Positions 19,637-29,422 of a stretch of DNA of 64,000 nt are shown piece after piece. Within the stretch, counting starts at the first letter, position 1; every line of letters starts with the position of its first letter. The notes below the pieces were generated by a model, which worked only from the letters and a program-made list of their open reading frames with translations, searched no databases and had not been told where the DNA came from. Source of the stretch: Comamonadaceae bacterium (GTDB lineage Bacteria > Pseudomonadota > Gammaproteobacteria > Burkholderiales > Burkholderiaceae_C); NCBI GenBank assembly GCA_947375135.1, contig CANCER010000002.1, positions 62,001 through 126,000 on the forward strand, in the 5' to 3' direction. The position numbers were made by a program, and so were the translations under genes.

Positions 19637-20761
19637 TCATTTGCTCCACACCACGCGATTGACGAAATCGGTGTAGCTCAGAACGACTTTGAGAATTTTT
19701 TCAGAAACGGCTCCGCCCAGATAGTCCGGCGGGGTCTGTGCAGCGCCCTGTGCATTGCCGCGCTGGGTGACCGTCACACGTATGGCATCCAGTACGTTGT
19801 CGGGGCGTAGGCCGCACATGATGAGCGTGCCCTGGTCCATACCTTCCGGGCGCTCGTGGGCATTGCGAATGGTGACGGCAGGAAAGCCCAACAGCGACGC
19901 TTCTTCGGTAATGGTGCCGCTGTCAGACACCACGCAATAGGCATCCATCTGCAGCCGCACATAGTCAGTAAAGCCGAAGGGCTTGAGGAAGCGAATGCGG
20001 TTGTCCAGGTCTTGTGGGTTCAGTGCTTCCAGTCGCTTACGCGTGCGCGGATGGGTGGAGACGATGACAGGCATGTCGTGCTCCGCAGCCAGGGCCTGCA
20101 GGGTCTTAAGCAGGTTGTCCAGGTTTTCGGGCGAGTCGACATTTTCCTCGCGGTGGCAGCTCACAAGAAAATAGCGTCCGACCTGCAAGCCCAAACGGGA
20201 GACCGCGTCCGATGCTTCGATCTGCATCTTGTGATGCGCAAGCACCTCCGGCATGTGCGAGCCTGACTTGATGATCCGGTCGGGCGGGATGCCTTCTGCG
20301 ATCAGATAACGCCTGCCATGCTCCGTGAGCACCACGTTGATATCGCTCAGATGGTCCAGCACCTTGCGGTTGAGCTCTTCCGGCACGCGCTGGTCAAAGC
20401 AGCGGTTTCCTGCCTCCATATGAAAGACCGGAATTTTGCGGCGCTTCGCAGAAATCACCGACAGGCAGGAGTTGGTGTCACCGTAGAGCAGCACTGCATC
20501 CGGTTTCTCGGCCTCCATGACCTCGTCCGATTTTTCAATCACCCGGGCAATCGTCTGCGCGGCATTGTCACCCACCGCATTCAAGAAATGATCGGGCTTG
20601 CGTATGCCCATGTCATCAAAGAACACCTGGTTGAGCTCGTAGTCGAAATTCTGCCCCGTGTGCACGAGTACGTGCCGGGTGTGCCTGTCGAATTCCGCGA
20701 TCACCCTGGACATCTTGATTAGCTCGGGCCGGGTGCCCACGATGGTCATGACCTTAAGCAC
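19637..20761 (-). CDS. UDP-GlcNAc 2-epimerase family enzyme (WecB/WbjD/WbvD type)
   Basis: A non-hydrolysing UDP-HexNAc 2-epimerase of 374 residues. Signature stretches are MTIVGTRPELIKMSRVIAEF, LLYGDTNSCLSVI and SDSGTITEEASLLGFPAV. A GTG start (GTG-CTT-AAG-GTC) fits relatives beginning MKVMTIVGTRPE; the internal ATG at 20749 is the alternative. It overlaps the preceding dehydratase gene by 8 bp. In the L-FucNAc/L-QuiNAc routes this enzyme performs the final 2-epimerisation, and the two upstream genes fit that pathway better than ManNAc synthesis. Confidence 0.88.
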   Translation of the reverse strand: MLKVMTIVGTRPELIKMSRVIAEFDRHTRHVLVHTGQNFDYELNQVFFDDMGIRKPDHFLNAVGDNAAQTIARVIEKSDEVMEAEKPDAVLLYGDTNSCLSVISAKRRKIPVFHMEAGNRCFDQRVPEELNRKVLDHLSDINVVLTEHGRRYLIAEGIPPDRIIKSGSHMPEVLAHHKMQIEASDAVSRLGLQVGRYFLVSCHREENVDSPENLDNLLKTLQALAAEHDMPVIVSTHPRTRKRLEALNPQDLDNRIRFLKPFGFTDYVRLQMDAYCVVSDSGTITEEASLLGFPAVTIRNAHERPEGMDQGTLIMCGLRPDNVLDAIRVTVTQRGNAQGAAQTPPDYLGGAVSEKILKVVLSYTDFVNRVVWSK

Positions 20762-21764
20762 GGAGCTGCTCCTGTACGAAATCGAGCCTGAGCAGCATCT
20801 TCTTCACGCCCTCAAGATCCAGCCGGAGTGTGTTGTGCGAGGTGTAGTCTTCGAAGCTGGCGATTTCGGTTTCGCCCTCCACCGAGAATTTGGAGTAGTT
20901 GAGATCACGGTTGTCAGCCGGAATGCGGTAGTACTGCCCCATATCTTCGGCGTGCGCCAGTTCTTCACGGGAGACGAGCGACTCATAGAGCTTTTCGCCG
21001 TGCCGGGTTCCAATCACCCGAACCGCATTTTCCTTGCCGAAGATGTCGCTCAAGGCGCGGGCCAACACCTCGATCGTGGAGGCTGGCGCCTTTTGCACAA
21101 AAATATCACCCTGGCGCGCGTGTTCAAACGCATGAATCACCAGATCGACCGATTCATCCAGAGACATCAGGAAGCGGGTCATATGGGGGTCGGTAATAGT
21201 GAGTTCCCGACCCTCTTTTAACTGGCCGATAAAAAGGGGAATGACCGAGCCGCGCGAGGCCATCACGTTGCCATAACGGGTCGCGCAAAAAACGGTTTCA
21301 CCGGCTGCGCGCATACGAGACTTGGCGACCATCAGCTTTTCCATCATGGCCTTGGAAAGGCCCATGGCATTGATGGGGTACACCGCCTTGTCCGTGCTCA
21401 ACACGATGACGCGCTCGACGTCGTTGGCGATGGCGGCATTCATGACGTTCTCGGCGCCCTGCACGTTGGTGCGCACGGCCTCCATCGGGTAGAACTCACA
21501 GGATGGCACCTGTTTGAGGGCCGCGGCATGAAAGACATAGTTCACGCCCTTCATGGCCTCACTGACACTGTCCGGGTTGCGGATGTCGCCAATATAAAAC
21601 TTGAGCTTGGGATGGTGGAAAGCAATCCGCATGTCCTCCTGTTTCTTCTCATCGCGACTGAAGATGCGGATTTCTCTTACATCGGTTTGCAGGAAGCGCT
21701 TTAGCACCGCGTTGCCAAAAGAGCCGGTACCACCGGTAATCATCAAGACCTTGTCGAGAAACAT
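20754..21764 (-). CDS. UDP-GlcNAc 4,6-dehydratase/5-epimerase (FnlA/WbjB/CapE type)
   Basis: An extended SDR of 336 residues: nucleotide-binding ITGGTGSFGNAVLKRF, FHAAALKQVPSCEFYPMEAV and STDKAVYPINAMGLSKAMME. The usual YxxxK is replaced by MxxxK (MGLSK), a hallmark of UDP-GlcNAc 4,6-dehydratases. It closely resembles WbjB/FnlA/CapE, which dehydrate and 5-epimerise UDP-GlcNAc toward 6-deoxy-L-hexoses. It is followed by the 2-epimerase and preceded by the 4-reductase-like gene, giving a complete three-step set. Confidence 0.9.
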   Translation of the reverse strand: MFLDKVLMITGGTGSFGNAVLKRFLQTDVREIRIFSRDEKKQEDMRIAFHHPKLKFYIGDIRNPDSVSEAMKGVNYVFHAAALKQVPSCEFYPMEAVRTNVQGAENVMNAAIANDVERVIVLSTDKAVYPINAMGLSKAMMEKLMVAKSRMRAAGETVFCATRYGNVMASRGSVIPLFIGQLKEGRELTITDPHMTRFLMSLDESVDLVIHAFEHARQGDIFVQKAPASTIEVLARALSDIFGKENAVRVIGTRHGEKLYESLVSREELAHAEDMGQYYRIPADNRDLNYSKFSVEGETEIASFEDYTSHNTLRLDLEGVKKMLLRLDFVQEQLRA

Positions 21765-21781
21765 TGGAATGTCCTTTCTAT

Positions 21782-22636
21782 TTATCTAAACCCATGCATG
21801 CTGTGCACCAATTGCTCCCAATCGGGTGCTACGTATCCGGTTGCCTGTTCGAAGCGCCCGGCATTGAGTGAGCGGTCAATGACCAAAGAGTCATCGGGAA
21901 TCACGTCGATGTCTTTCTGGTAGACGCGTGCCACCAGCTTGAGCAACTCGTACTTATTGATAGGCTGCGCTGCAACATGAAAGAGTCCATGCAAGTCAGG
22001 ACGTGGGAGCACCGCGTCTCGCACGACGCACGCCAGCTCTACCGTAGGCAAGCCTGAAAAAATGGCCTTGGTATAGCCCTTGACGGCGGCATTCTGTGCG
22101 AGAAACCAGCCCACCAGGCTGCGATGGCCGGCCAGTTCATGGCCGATGATGGAAGTGCGCAGCGTGATGGCGTGGGGGTATTCCACCTCCCCAAGCAGCT
22201 TGGAGCGGCCGTAGAGATCAGCAGCATCGGGAAAGTCGTCTTCCAAATAGTTTCCCCGTACGCCGGAGAAGACGCAATCCGTGCTGATGTGAACCAGACG
22301 CGCCCCCGCAGCCTGGCACAGCGCAGCCAGCCGATGGGGGAGCATGGTGTTAATGGGAACGGCTAACAGCGGGTCGTTGGCATCTGCCAGTTGCTTCACA
22401 AGCCCTACGCAGTTGATGACGACATCAGGTTGCGTAGCGGCAAAAGCTCTCAGCAGCGAGTCGGGGTGTTCAACATCCACGCCGACAACCAGTCGATCGG
22501 ACAGTTCCCCGGAAAAATGGCGTCTGGCAGCTTCACTGCGAACGGTGCCATGGGTTTGAAAGCCGGGCACGGAGGACAGGAGGCGGAACATGGCATTACC
22601 CAGCATGCCTGTCACACCCAACACCAAAATTTTCAT
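21782..22636 (-). CDS. RmlD-like NDP-4-keto-6-deoxysugar reductase
   Basis: A 284-residue SDR with KILVLGVTGMLGNAMFRLL, INCVGLVKQ and HISTDCVFSGVRGNY and then YGRSK (YxxxK). It belongs to the RmlD-like sugar-nucleotide reductases and lacks the C-terminal cupin of CapF/WbjC. The WbvB/WbvR/WbvD set of Vibrio cholerae O37 uses an RmlD-like reductase and yields UDP-L-QuiNAc, whereas WbjC-type sets yield UDP-L-FucNAc. By that analogy L-QuiNAc is the more likely product. It is the first gene of the first glycan module. Confidence 0.82.
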   Translation of the reverse strand: MKILVLGVTGMLGNAMFRLLSSVPGFQTHGTVRSEAARRHFSGELSDRLVVGVDVEHPDSLLRAFAATQPDVVINCVGLVKQLADANDPLLAVPINTMLPHRLAALCQAAGARLVHISTDCVFSGVRGNYLEDDFPDAADLYGRSKLLGEVEYPHAITLRTSIIGHELAGHRSLVGWFLAQNAAVKGYTKAIFSGLPTVELACVVRDAVLPRPDLHGLFHVAAQPINKYELLKLVARVYQKDIDVIPDDSLVIDRSLNAGRFEQATGYVAPDWEQLVHSMHGFR

Positions 22637-23326
22637 CGCAAACCTTCAACGCTCCCTCGATAGGGGACGATTTTTTCTACTTGTTTGGAACGCAAGCAAC
22701 ACTAATTAGCGCGACAAAGGGAGCGGTCGACTAACTGTTCAATAAACGCTGCGGATTGGTCACCATGAGGTCCGTGACGAACTCAATAGGATGAAGCGAC
22801 TCGACAGATTTACTGGTTGCTGCAAAAGATTTGTATGGGGTTGGATGACATCCGAACAACCCCTTTTTTAGCTCTTTGGCTGCCCATGCCTTTGCGCGTG
22901 GCAGCTGATCCAACACCCTCCCCGCGTTTGCCACCCATCTCTACATAGGGGTAACAAACAGTGGCCATGGACCTAACCGAAAGTGAAGTGCGGCCTCCCG
23001 TTTAGACCGCAATGAGCTTTAGCAAATTCTACTCTAACCGAAGTTATGCACGCCTTCGCCCATTCTGGAAAGCCAAGGGTTGTTCATGTCTCCAGCGACT
23101 TTTTCCCTGGGTGCGCTGCGCGCTGAAGGTGCACCACGGGCACGATTAAGCCACCGAGGGCGACTTTGGATTTATGTTGCATGTGATTCTGGAGGAAGGC
23201 AGCAGGTCAGGCTTTTTTGGGTGTCAACACACGAAACTCCCAGGGTTGGAGAGCAATCAAAGGCTAAAAGTTGTTAGCTTTCATGTACGTACCGCGACTC
23301 GCCTCCCTTTTGTTACGCTCGCCAAG
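22637..23326. other. intergenic region between first and second glycan modules
   Basis: About 690 bp with no convincing gene. The promoter of the 9.9-22.6 kb operon should lie at its left end; a TTGTTT/TAAT-like AT-rich stretch is seen near 22680-22710, too weak to call. A 67-codon minus-strand frame (22731-22934, including RVLDQLPRAKAWAAKELKKG) faintly recalls a transposase segment but is not assignable. Base composition changes across this region, so it may be an old junction. Confidence 0.4.
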
Positions 23327-24436
23327 TCACTTTAGCAAACATCGATATAAGTCCACGTACGAATTTACCATTTGGTTGGCAGTAAAGTATCTCCAGTACC
23401 GCTCCTCCGCGCGAATTCCCATTGCAGTCGCCATCGCCGGGTTCTCCCACAGGCAACGCATCGCGTGGCGCAAAGCTGTGGCATCGCCTGGAGGTACAAC
23501 CAGACCAGTTTCTTTACCAATATTTATGTAAGTAGTACCAGTGCCTATTTCACTGGAAATCATAGGTTTGCCGTACATGGCACCTTCCAGCAGGGATACT
23601 CCAAATGCTTCAGAACGAAGATGGGAGGGGAATAGAACCGCATAACATAATGTTAAAAGTGCATCTTTATCGAAGTCAGATAAATAGCCCACAAAATGAA
23701 CATTTATTAAGCCGAGCTTTTTTGCTTGAGACTTAAGTTCATACTCAATGGGTCCTGCTCCCACAATTACTATCGGATAGTTTGTACCCTGCGCTGCTTC
23801 TAACAATATGTGCAGGCCTTTGTAATAGCGCAATACACCTATGAAGAGAAAAAATTTATCGCCTATTGTTTTTCTCCAATTCTCCATTCGCTGAGAAGAT
23901 GAGTGCAAATAGCTTGATTTATCCAATCCAATGGGGATAACACTTACCTTGTGTTTATATTTTCCTAACACTGCGCTGGTCTCAAGGTAGTTGGGCGAGG
24001 TTGCCACAATGCGGGTAATATCCCCTAGAAATATAGACTTTAACGGCCTATACAACTTGAGCCAATTTTTTTGACGAATAATATCTGAATGGTACGTCAG
24101 TACTGTAGGCTGTTTTACGCGCACTGCAAAATGGACCAGATCCATGAATGGCCATGGAAAGTGATAATGGACAATGTCTGCTTTCTTCACCAATTGCGCA
24201 AAGTGAAATAATGCCGAGACAGAAAAACCCGTCGACGCAATTTGAACGTCCATTCGGGCGCGATGTGCGAGATAACCATCCATTGCGGTTGTACGCTCTA
24301 CTTGCTGCGTAGTCAGTGAAAGGACATCAGTCTTGACACCAAATTTAGAGCAACCCGTGGCAATCTGGTGAATAACTTGTTCGATACCTCCCATGGAGTC
24401 CGGGAACGCTGTCTTATAAAAATGTAATACACGCAT
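23327..24436 (-). CDS. glycosyltransferase family 4
   Basis: A 369-residue GT-B transferase opening RVLHFYKTAFPDSMGGIEQV (the glycine-rich acceptor-side loop), with FFLFIGVLRYYKGLHILLEA and LFPSHLRSEAFGVSLLEGAM on the donor side (E-x7-E). The gene is AT-richer than the preceding module. It is the last gene of its run and lies 12 bp after the GT2 gene. Specificity unknown. Confidence 0.9.
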   Translation of the reverse strand: MRVLHFYKTAFPDSMGGIEQVIHQIATGCSKFGVKTDVLSLTTQQVERTTAMDGYLAHRARMDVQIASTGFSVSALFHFAQLVKKADIVHYHFPWPFMDLVHFAVRVKQPTVLTYHSDIIRQKNWLKLYRPLKSIFLGDITRIVATSPNYLETSAVLGKYKHKVSVIPIGLDKSSYLHSSSQRMENWRKTIGDKFFLFIGVLRYYKGLHILLEAAQGTNYPIVIVGAGPIEYELKSQAKKLGLINVHFVGYLSDFDKDALLTLCYAVLFPSHLRSEAFGVSLLEGAMYGKPMISSEIGTGTTYINIGKETGLVVPPGDATALRHAMRCLWENPAMATAMGIRAEERYWRYFTANQMVNSYVDLYRCLLK

Positions 24437-24448
24437 CGAGATTGAATA

Positions 24449-25192
24449 TTAACCTACAACAGACTTCCACCACACAGAATAAGGTCGAGCAAGCCACCAT
24501 CTCAACGGAAGGGTGCCATGGTACTTGCGTACGACATCTATTGCTTCTTGGTAATGCCTATAGCGTAATGTTCTTGTCTTTGTTGCAGGATGCTCCCGGT
24601 TAACGGCAACGTAGTGATCCAAGAACTTTAAAACTCCTACATGTTTAAACAGACGCCACCACAAGTCATAGTCCATTGCCATGTGCAAACTGCTATCAAC
24701 CCCACCTATCGCCTCCCACGCCGACCTGCGAATGAGGGTTGCAGGTTGCGAAATAATGCAACGTGAAGCCAAACGTTTCTCATCAAACGATTCTACCCAT
24801 ACCGGTGATTTACATCCGGATCCTTGCTTCACATTCCAACACCGCCCGTATACAGCAGACGCTTGCGGGTGAGACTGAATTTCTTCGAGTAGTTTCCTCA
24901 TACCCCCTTCCAAATACCAGTCGTCACTGTTAAGCCAGCAAACAAATGGTGCGCTACCCATGGCTATTCCTTCGTTGACAGCCGCCGCTTGGCCATTGTC
25001 GGCCCCGCTGCGCCATCCGGATAGACGGTGACTCCATTGGCGAATTACATCGAGTGAATCGTCTGTAGACCCGCCGTCCAGAACAAACACCTCTACAGGA
25101 ACATCTTGCTGGAAAATGGAATCCAGAGCCTCGCCCAAAAATCGTCCTTGATTGAAAGACGGCACAGCGACGGTGATAACAGGTTTAAACAC
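24449..25192 (-). CDS. glycosyltransferase family 2
   Basis: A 247-residue GT-A enzyme with ITVAVPSFNQGRFLGEALDS, VLDGGSTDDSLDVI and CWLNSDDWYLEGGMRKLL (acidic metal site). The PSFNQGRFL variant groups it with WcaA/WfgD-like transferases. The start is a GTG. It is similar in layout to the GT2 at 28.6-29.4 kb, suggesting related steps in the two parts of the module. Confidence 0.9.
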   Translation of the reverse strand: MFKPVITVAVPSFNQGRFLGEALDSIFQQDVPVEVFVLDGGSTDDSLDVIRQWSHRLSGWRSGADNGQAAAVNEGIAMGSAPFVCWLNSDDWYLEGGMRKLLEEIQSHPQASAVYGRCWNVKQGSGCKSPVWVESFDEKRLASRCIISQPATLIRRSAWEAIGGVDSSLHMAMDYDLWWRLFKHVGVLKFLDHYVAVNREHPATKTRTLRYRHYQEAIDVVRKYHGTLPLRWWLARPYSVWWKSVVG

Positions 25193-25237
25193 AGACTAAA
25201 ACACTTTGATAAAAATATTCGAGAAATAAGAATTAAT

Positions 25238-26254
25238 TTACAAAATCAAAATATGCTTCAATCTCTCAACTTGCGCCTGAACCATCCTTTGCAACATTTC
25301 GTCGAAGCTAATCAAAGGCTTCCAATTCAACGTACGTTCTGCTTTGGAAGCGTTCGCTAGTGTTTGCCATGTTTCTAGTGGTCGAAAAAAATCCGCATCA
25401 CTGTATACTGAATCTTTCCAATCCAATCCCACGCATCCATAAGCGACTTCGCAAAGTTCTCGCAAGGTGTGTAAATTTCCTGTTCCAACAACAAAATCAT
25501 CTGGCTGACCGTATTGCAGCATCAGCCACATGGCACGAACAAAATCTCTTGCATGCCCCCAATCTCTGGCCACGTCCAAGTTACCCAAGGCCAATTTTCC
25601 ATTTGCAACGATGGGGTGACCCCTTTCATTTAAATCTGGAGAATTCTTAATTTTAAGTACCGCGCAGGCAGCACCGTACGCAACTTTCTGAGCCACAAAA
25701 CCTAGCGGTCGTCGTTCACTTTCATGGTTAAAAAGGATGCCACAAGATATATACATCTGGTGGCTCTCTCGATATATATGTGCCATTTGATGATCATACA
25801 CCTTGCTCGCAGCATACGGGTTTGAAGGATTAAAGGCGGTTTTTTCATCTTGAGACACCTCTTTGGACTGTCCAAACATCTCAGATGATGAAGCATGGTA
25901 AATCCGTGCTTGAGGGCAAACGCGTCTAGCGGCTTCAAAAACTCTGACTGCACCCATGCCGTTGATTGTCAAGGTTTCTAGCGCTCGAACCCATGACTCT
26001 CGGGGACTGGATTGAGACGCCAGATTGTAGATTTCTTTCGGTGCAGCCTTTGTGAGCGCAGATTCGATATCGATACTCTCCGCTATATCACCGAAATGGA
26101 CTGCGATCTCGTTCTTCAGATGGCTTATGCTGTGCTGTTTTAACCAGCTTTCTTTTCGGACAAAACCATGCACTTCGTAGCCCTTCTCCAAAAGCAGCTC
26201 AGCCAAATAGGAACCGTCTTGTCCCGTAATACCCGTAATAAAGGCACGTTTCAT
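25238..26254 (-). CDS. GDP-mannose 4,6-dehydratase-like enzyme
   Basis: An extended SDR, 338 residues, with [20 protein letters not shown] (the Gmd signature), YHASSSEMFGQSKE and NPYAASKVYDHQ (YxxxK), plus GILFNHESERR. It is clearly in the GDP-mannose 4,6-dehydratase group. It differs from the canonical Gmd at 45.6-46.7 kb and lacks an adjacent reductase, so its product may be GDP-4-keto-6-deoxymannose for another enzyme, or the substrate may differ. It is coupled to the upstream GT4 by an ATGA overlap. Confidence 0.82.
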   Translation of the reverse strand: MKRAFITGITGQDGSYLAELLLEKGYEVHGFVRKESWLKQHSISHLKNEIAVHFGDIAESIDIESALTKAAPKEIYNLASQSSPRESWVRALETLTINGMGAVRVFEAARRVCPQARIYHASSSEMFGQSKEVSQDEKTAFNPSNPYAASKVYDHQMAHIYRESHQMYISCGILFNHESERRPLGFVAQKVAYGAACAVLKIKNSPDLNERGHPIVANGKLALGNLDVARDWGHARDFVRAMWLMLQYGQPDDFVVGTGNLHTLRELCEVAYGCVGLDWKDSVYSDADFFRPLETWQTLANASKAERTLNWKPLISFDEMLQRMVQAQVERLKHILIL

Positions 26255-27408
26255 TTCAAGTTTGATCTCTTTGGGCTATGTACCGCCTCTTTGTATAGGT
26301 CCAGAAGTGCCAGCGCACTCTGCTTCCATTCAAATCGCTCTGCTTGTGCAGTAGCAAGCATACTTAAACGGTGCCGCTCTGCGGGATCACGGGACAATCG
26401 GAACATCGTATCGGCCCACGCCTCCGTGTCTTCTGCATTCAACAACACAGCTGCCGAACCAGCCACCTCCGGCAGTGAACTGTTATCACTTGTTATCGTC
26501 GCCGCACCAAACTGCATGCCCTCAAGCACCGGAAGCCCAAACCCCTCAAATAATGATGGATACATATTTGCATAACAGTTTCTATATAGCCAAATCAACT
26601 CATCATCAGAAACATAACCGGTCATAACAACATGATTTTCGATTCCCAGTGTCTTGACTTGCTTCTCGAAATTATCCATCAACCAGCCCTGCCCTCCAAC
26701 CAATACAAGCGGCATTGCCTCGCCACCTTTTTTCAAATAACTGGCGTAAGATTCAGCTAAGCGGTATTGATTTTTACGTGGCTCAATGGTCCCTACATTT
26801 AGCCAGAACTTGCCAGAAGTAATGTCAATCAGTGTCTTGGGACGTCTACCTTTTGAGGAGTTTTCGATAAACCGTGAGCAAGGATAAATGACACGAACCC
26901 TATCCGCCGGAAAGTGGGGAAATATTTTTAGATAATGAGCCCTTGATGCTTCAGATATAGCGACCACCCAGTCTGCAGCCATAGCAGATCTAAAAACGCC
27001 ATCGAAACACCCGATCCTGTTCGTCTCTGTAGTCCAATCTGGATCTACTGTAAAACCCATGTCATAGAATGTATACACAAGTCGACTGGACTTCAATTGG
27101 AGCGGACACCAGAAATTATTCGAATGCACTATTTCTGGTTGCCCCAGAACTGCCTCGAGTTGTGTATCATTCCAAAAGCCTCTCGCGTACTCGCGCGTTA
27201 AATGCCTGGGTCCGTATCTAACATTGCGCCCCGGATAGGGGTTACGTACTGGCATGAGTGCATCAAAGTAAAAATCTCCAAAGCTTGGAAATAAAAAGTA
27301 CCGATGTTCAGGTGCCAACTCCAACATAGCCTGCACCATGGCATGAGAATAAAATCCACAGCCTGCTTTTCCAGCTCCAGTTTGGGATACATCGAAACAA
27401 ATTTTCAT
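26251..27408 (-). CDS. glycosyltransferase family 4 (mannosyltransferase-like)
   Basis: A 385-residue GT-B transferase: KICFDVSQTGAGKAGCGFYS, the middle HSNNFWCPLQLKSSRLVYTF, the donor-side NVGTIEPRKNQYRLAESYAS and YPSLFEGFGLPVLEGMQFGA (E-x7-E). This layout is shared with WbaZ/MtfB-like mannosyl- or rhamnosyltransferases. It is the first gene of the 23.3-27.4 kb run. Exact sugar not determinable. Confidence 0.88.
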   Translation of the reverse strand: MKICFDVSQTGAGKAGCGFYSHAMVQAMLELAPEHRYFLFPSFGDFYFDALMPVRNPYPGRNVRYGPRHLTREYARGFWNDTQLEAVLGQPEIVHSNNFWCPLQLKSSRLVYTFYDMGFTVDPDWTTETNRIGCFDGVFRSAMAADWVVAISEASRAHYLKIFPHFPADRVRVIYPCSRFIENSSKGRRPKTLIDITSGKFWLNVGTIEPRKNQYRLAESYASYLKKGGEAMPLVLVGGQGWLMDNFEKQVKTLGIENHVVMTGYVSDDELIWLYRNCYANMYPSLFEGFGLPVLEGMQFGAATITSDNSSLPEVAGSAAVLLNAEDTEAWADTMFRLSRDPAERHRLSMLATAQAERFEWKQSALALLDLYKEAVHSPKRSNLK

Positions 27409-28561
27409 TTAAGGCCTAAATTCAGAATAAACGCAGGAACAAGGTTTTTAATGGATCAAGCAAATCATTCTTCTTGATTAATAACCAGCTGCCCAATTCT
27501 ATGTATACAGCAAAAGATAGTGCGAACATAAATTAAGTATAGAGTTTCTGAAAAACTTAATGAAATTTAGTTTCAAGTCACTATCTTGCATACATCATTA
27601 TAAATATTAATTTACAATTCAATGCAATCAGCCTCAAGAATTCATCAGACTTCATTTCTCTAACCTCCGCAATCCTTGCGACTAAATATAATTTTTGATT
27701 CCCATTAATTACAGCCTCAAGCTACAACATTTCGCTATTTATAATAAAATTATTAATAATAGTCGCACAAATTCATAATCGAATTTATGCCTCATTTATT
27801 TTGTTCAATTATATATTTATTACTCTTATTTTTATCTCGAAAAATTAGGCAAATTATTTTTTAATATTTAATATAATGACGCATGATCGGAATGTACTTC
27901 GCCAAATTTATTATATACATCAATAACAATATTCGCACATGCGTTGCTGACATCTACATTTCCAAGGGTTAAAAACCTACGGTCTGGAACATGTCCAGTC
28001 ATCGGTAAGGCGTGGAGCTATTGTCGTCATACATCTGGCTATCTTTCATCTTACGCTCGCAAAAAGGCATATCATCCAGCATTTGTTTTCTCACATCCGG
28101 CGAGATAGAATTTTAAATTAATGTCACTCATGAAGAATAGTCCAAGAATTCAATGTATTTGCTGACGAAAATATATTTCGTTCAACATGATAAAATATGT
28201 AATATCTACAAGATCAACACCATTACAAATTTCAAATCCAATCAACCGCTTTATTTTTTTTAATTCATAGCAGTTAATATAATTGAGAATCATGACAACA
28301 TGTCGATGTTTGACACAGACGGTGTTTTCTATAAAATATCTTATTATATATTTAATATTTCCTAAAATTTGCAAATTCGCGAATCGACTATTGACAGCAA
28401 ATTTAAAATTCTCTATCTCAAACCTATCATTCATAGAACCAATTTAAAACCTATCATCATTTCTAGCATCCATGGCTGCTGTATTTTTATTATCCAATTT
28501 ACATAAATTAAAAATACGCGAGACTTTGATTACTTATACTTTAATTTTCCGAATTACAACA
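27409..28561. other. AT-rich region with gene relics
   Basis: About 1.15 kb, the most AT-rich stretch in the window. It should contain the promoter of the run ending at 23.3 kb. Two minus-strand frames are worth naming: 27868-28002 (44 codons, MTGHVPDRRFLTLGNVDVSN and onward), which reads like a genuine protein C-terminus, and 28150-28434 (94 codons, rich in Ile/Asn/Tyr), which could be chance. Neither can be assigned to a family. The likely explanation is the decayed end of a lost gene. Confidence 0.4.
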
Positions 28562-29422
28562 CTAATTAAACATCCAACCCATAATTTTTTTAACCATTAG
28601 TTTTGAAATCCTCCGATTCCATCTAATAGCCGAATGTATAGATGATATAGCCACCCTCATTTTAAATAAATACGGTCTTTTTCTTCTGTTAATTTGGCGC
28701 TCGATTTTAGCATGTGCGTAGTTAAACAACCACCGATCCGGCACCGTACCCAAGAGATCCTTCAGCATGCAGTTGATCTCTTTATGTACCTGAACACGTG
28801 ATCCCAAGGTTTTGTTATCTGAATAAAGTCTAGAACCAGCCAATTTGGATTGGATGTATCCGAAAACAACTCCATTTAAACCCAACCGCAACCAATATTC
28901 ATAATCCATACAGTAAGAAAGCGATTCATCTAGAAATCCATACTTTACAATTACACTTCGCCGGAAAAATAATGCTGGTTGACATATAAAACAGGTTTCC
29001 TTAAGGCGTTCAAAATTCCAAGTCTCTGTCGGATAGGATTCAAATGCTTTATCATTCAAGTCGATGTGATCTGCCATGCCATACGCGACTTCAACATTTG
29101 GGTTGTCTTTAAAATAGTCAGCTACCTTCTGCAGAGCACCCTCATAATAAATATCATCAGAATTTATCCAACCTATTATTTCACCATCGGTGGATTTTAT
29201 GCCTTGATTCACTGCATCTGTCTGACCACGGTCTCTCTTGGATATCCAATGCACTCCTGGTTCGAAGTCTTTAAGTACTTGAACAGTGCAGTCGCTGCTA
29301 CCACCATCAAAGACAACATGCTCCAGCTCAACGCCTACAAGTTTTTGGCACGCAACACTTTGTAGAGTTCGTTCGATAAATTGACCCTGGTTATAGGATG
29401 GCGTGACTATGCTTATTTTCAT
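28562..29422 (-). CDS. glycosyltransferase family 2
   Basis: A 286-residue GT-A enzyme with ISIVTPSYNQGQFIERTLQS, VVFDGGSSDCTVQVL, GWINSDDIYYEGALQKVADY (metal-binding acidic pair) and CMDYEYWLRLGLNG. A basic C-terminus may contact the membrane. It is coupled to the following GT4 gene by ATGA. AT-rich codon use matches its neighbours. Confidence 0.9.
   Translation of the reverse strand: MKISIVTPSYNQGQFIERTLQSVACQKLVGVELEHVVFDGGSSDCTVQVLKDFEPGVHWISKRDRGQTDAVNQGIKSTDGEIIGWINSDDIYYEGALQKVADYFKDNPNVEVAYGMADHIDLNDKAFESYPTETWNFERLKETCFICQPALFFRRSVIVKYGFLDESLSYCMDYEYWLRLGLNGVVFGYIQSKLAGSRLYSDNKTLGSRVQVHKEINCMLKDLLGTVPDRWLFNYAHAKIERQINRRKRPYLFKMRVAISSIHSAIRWNRRISKLMVKKIMGWMFN

Noticed and set aside
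22731-22934. A 67-codon frame with weak resemblance to an IS256 transposase segment
   Set aside because: Only RVLDQLPRAKAWA looks similar; downstream sequence does not follow the family, so no mobile element is called.
28150-28434. A 94-codon minus-strand frame in the AT-rich gap
   Set aside because: Long frames arise easily in AT-rich DNA on this scale only by chance composition; no ribosome-binding site or family match, so not called as a gene.
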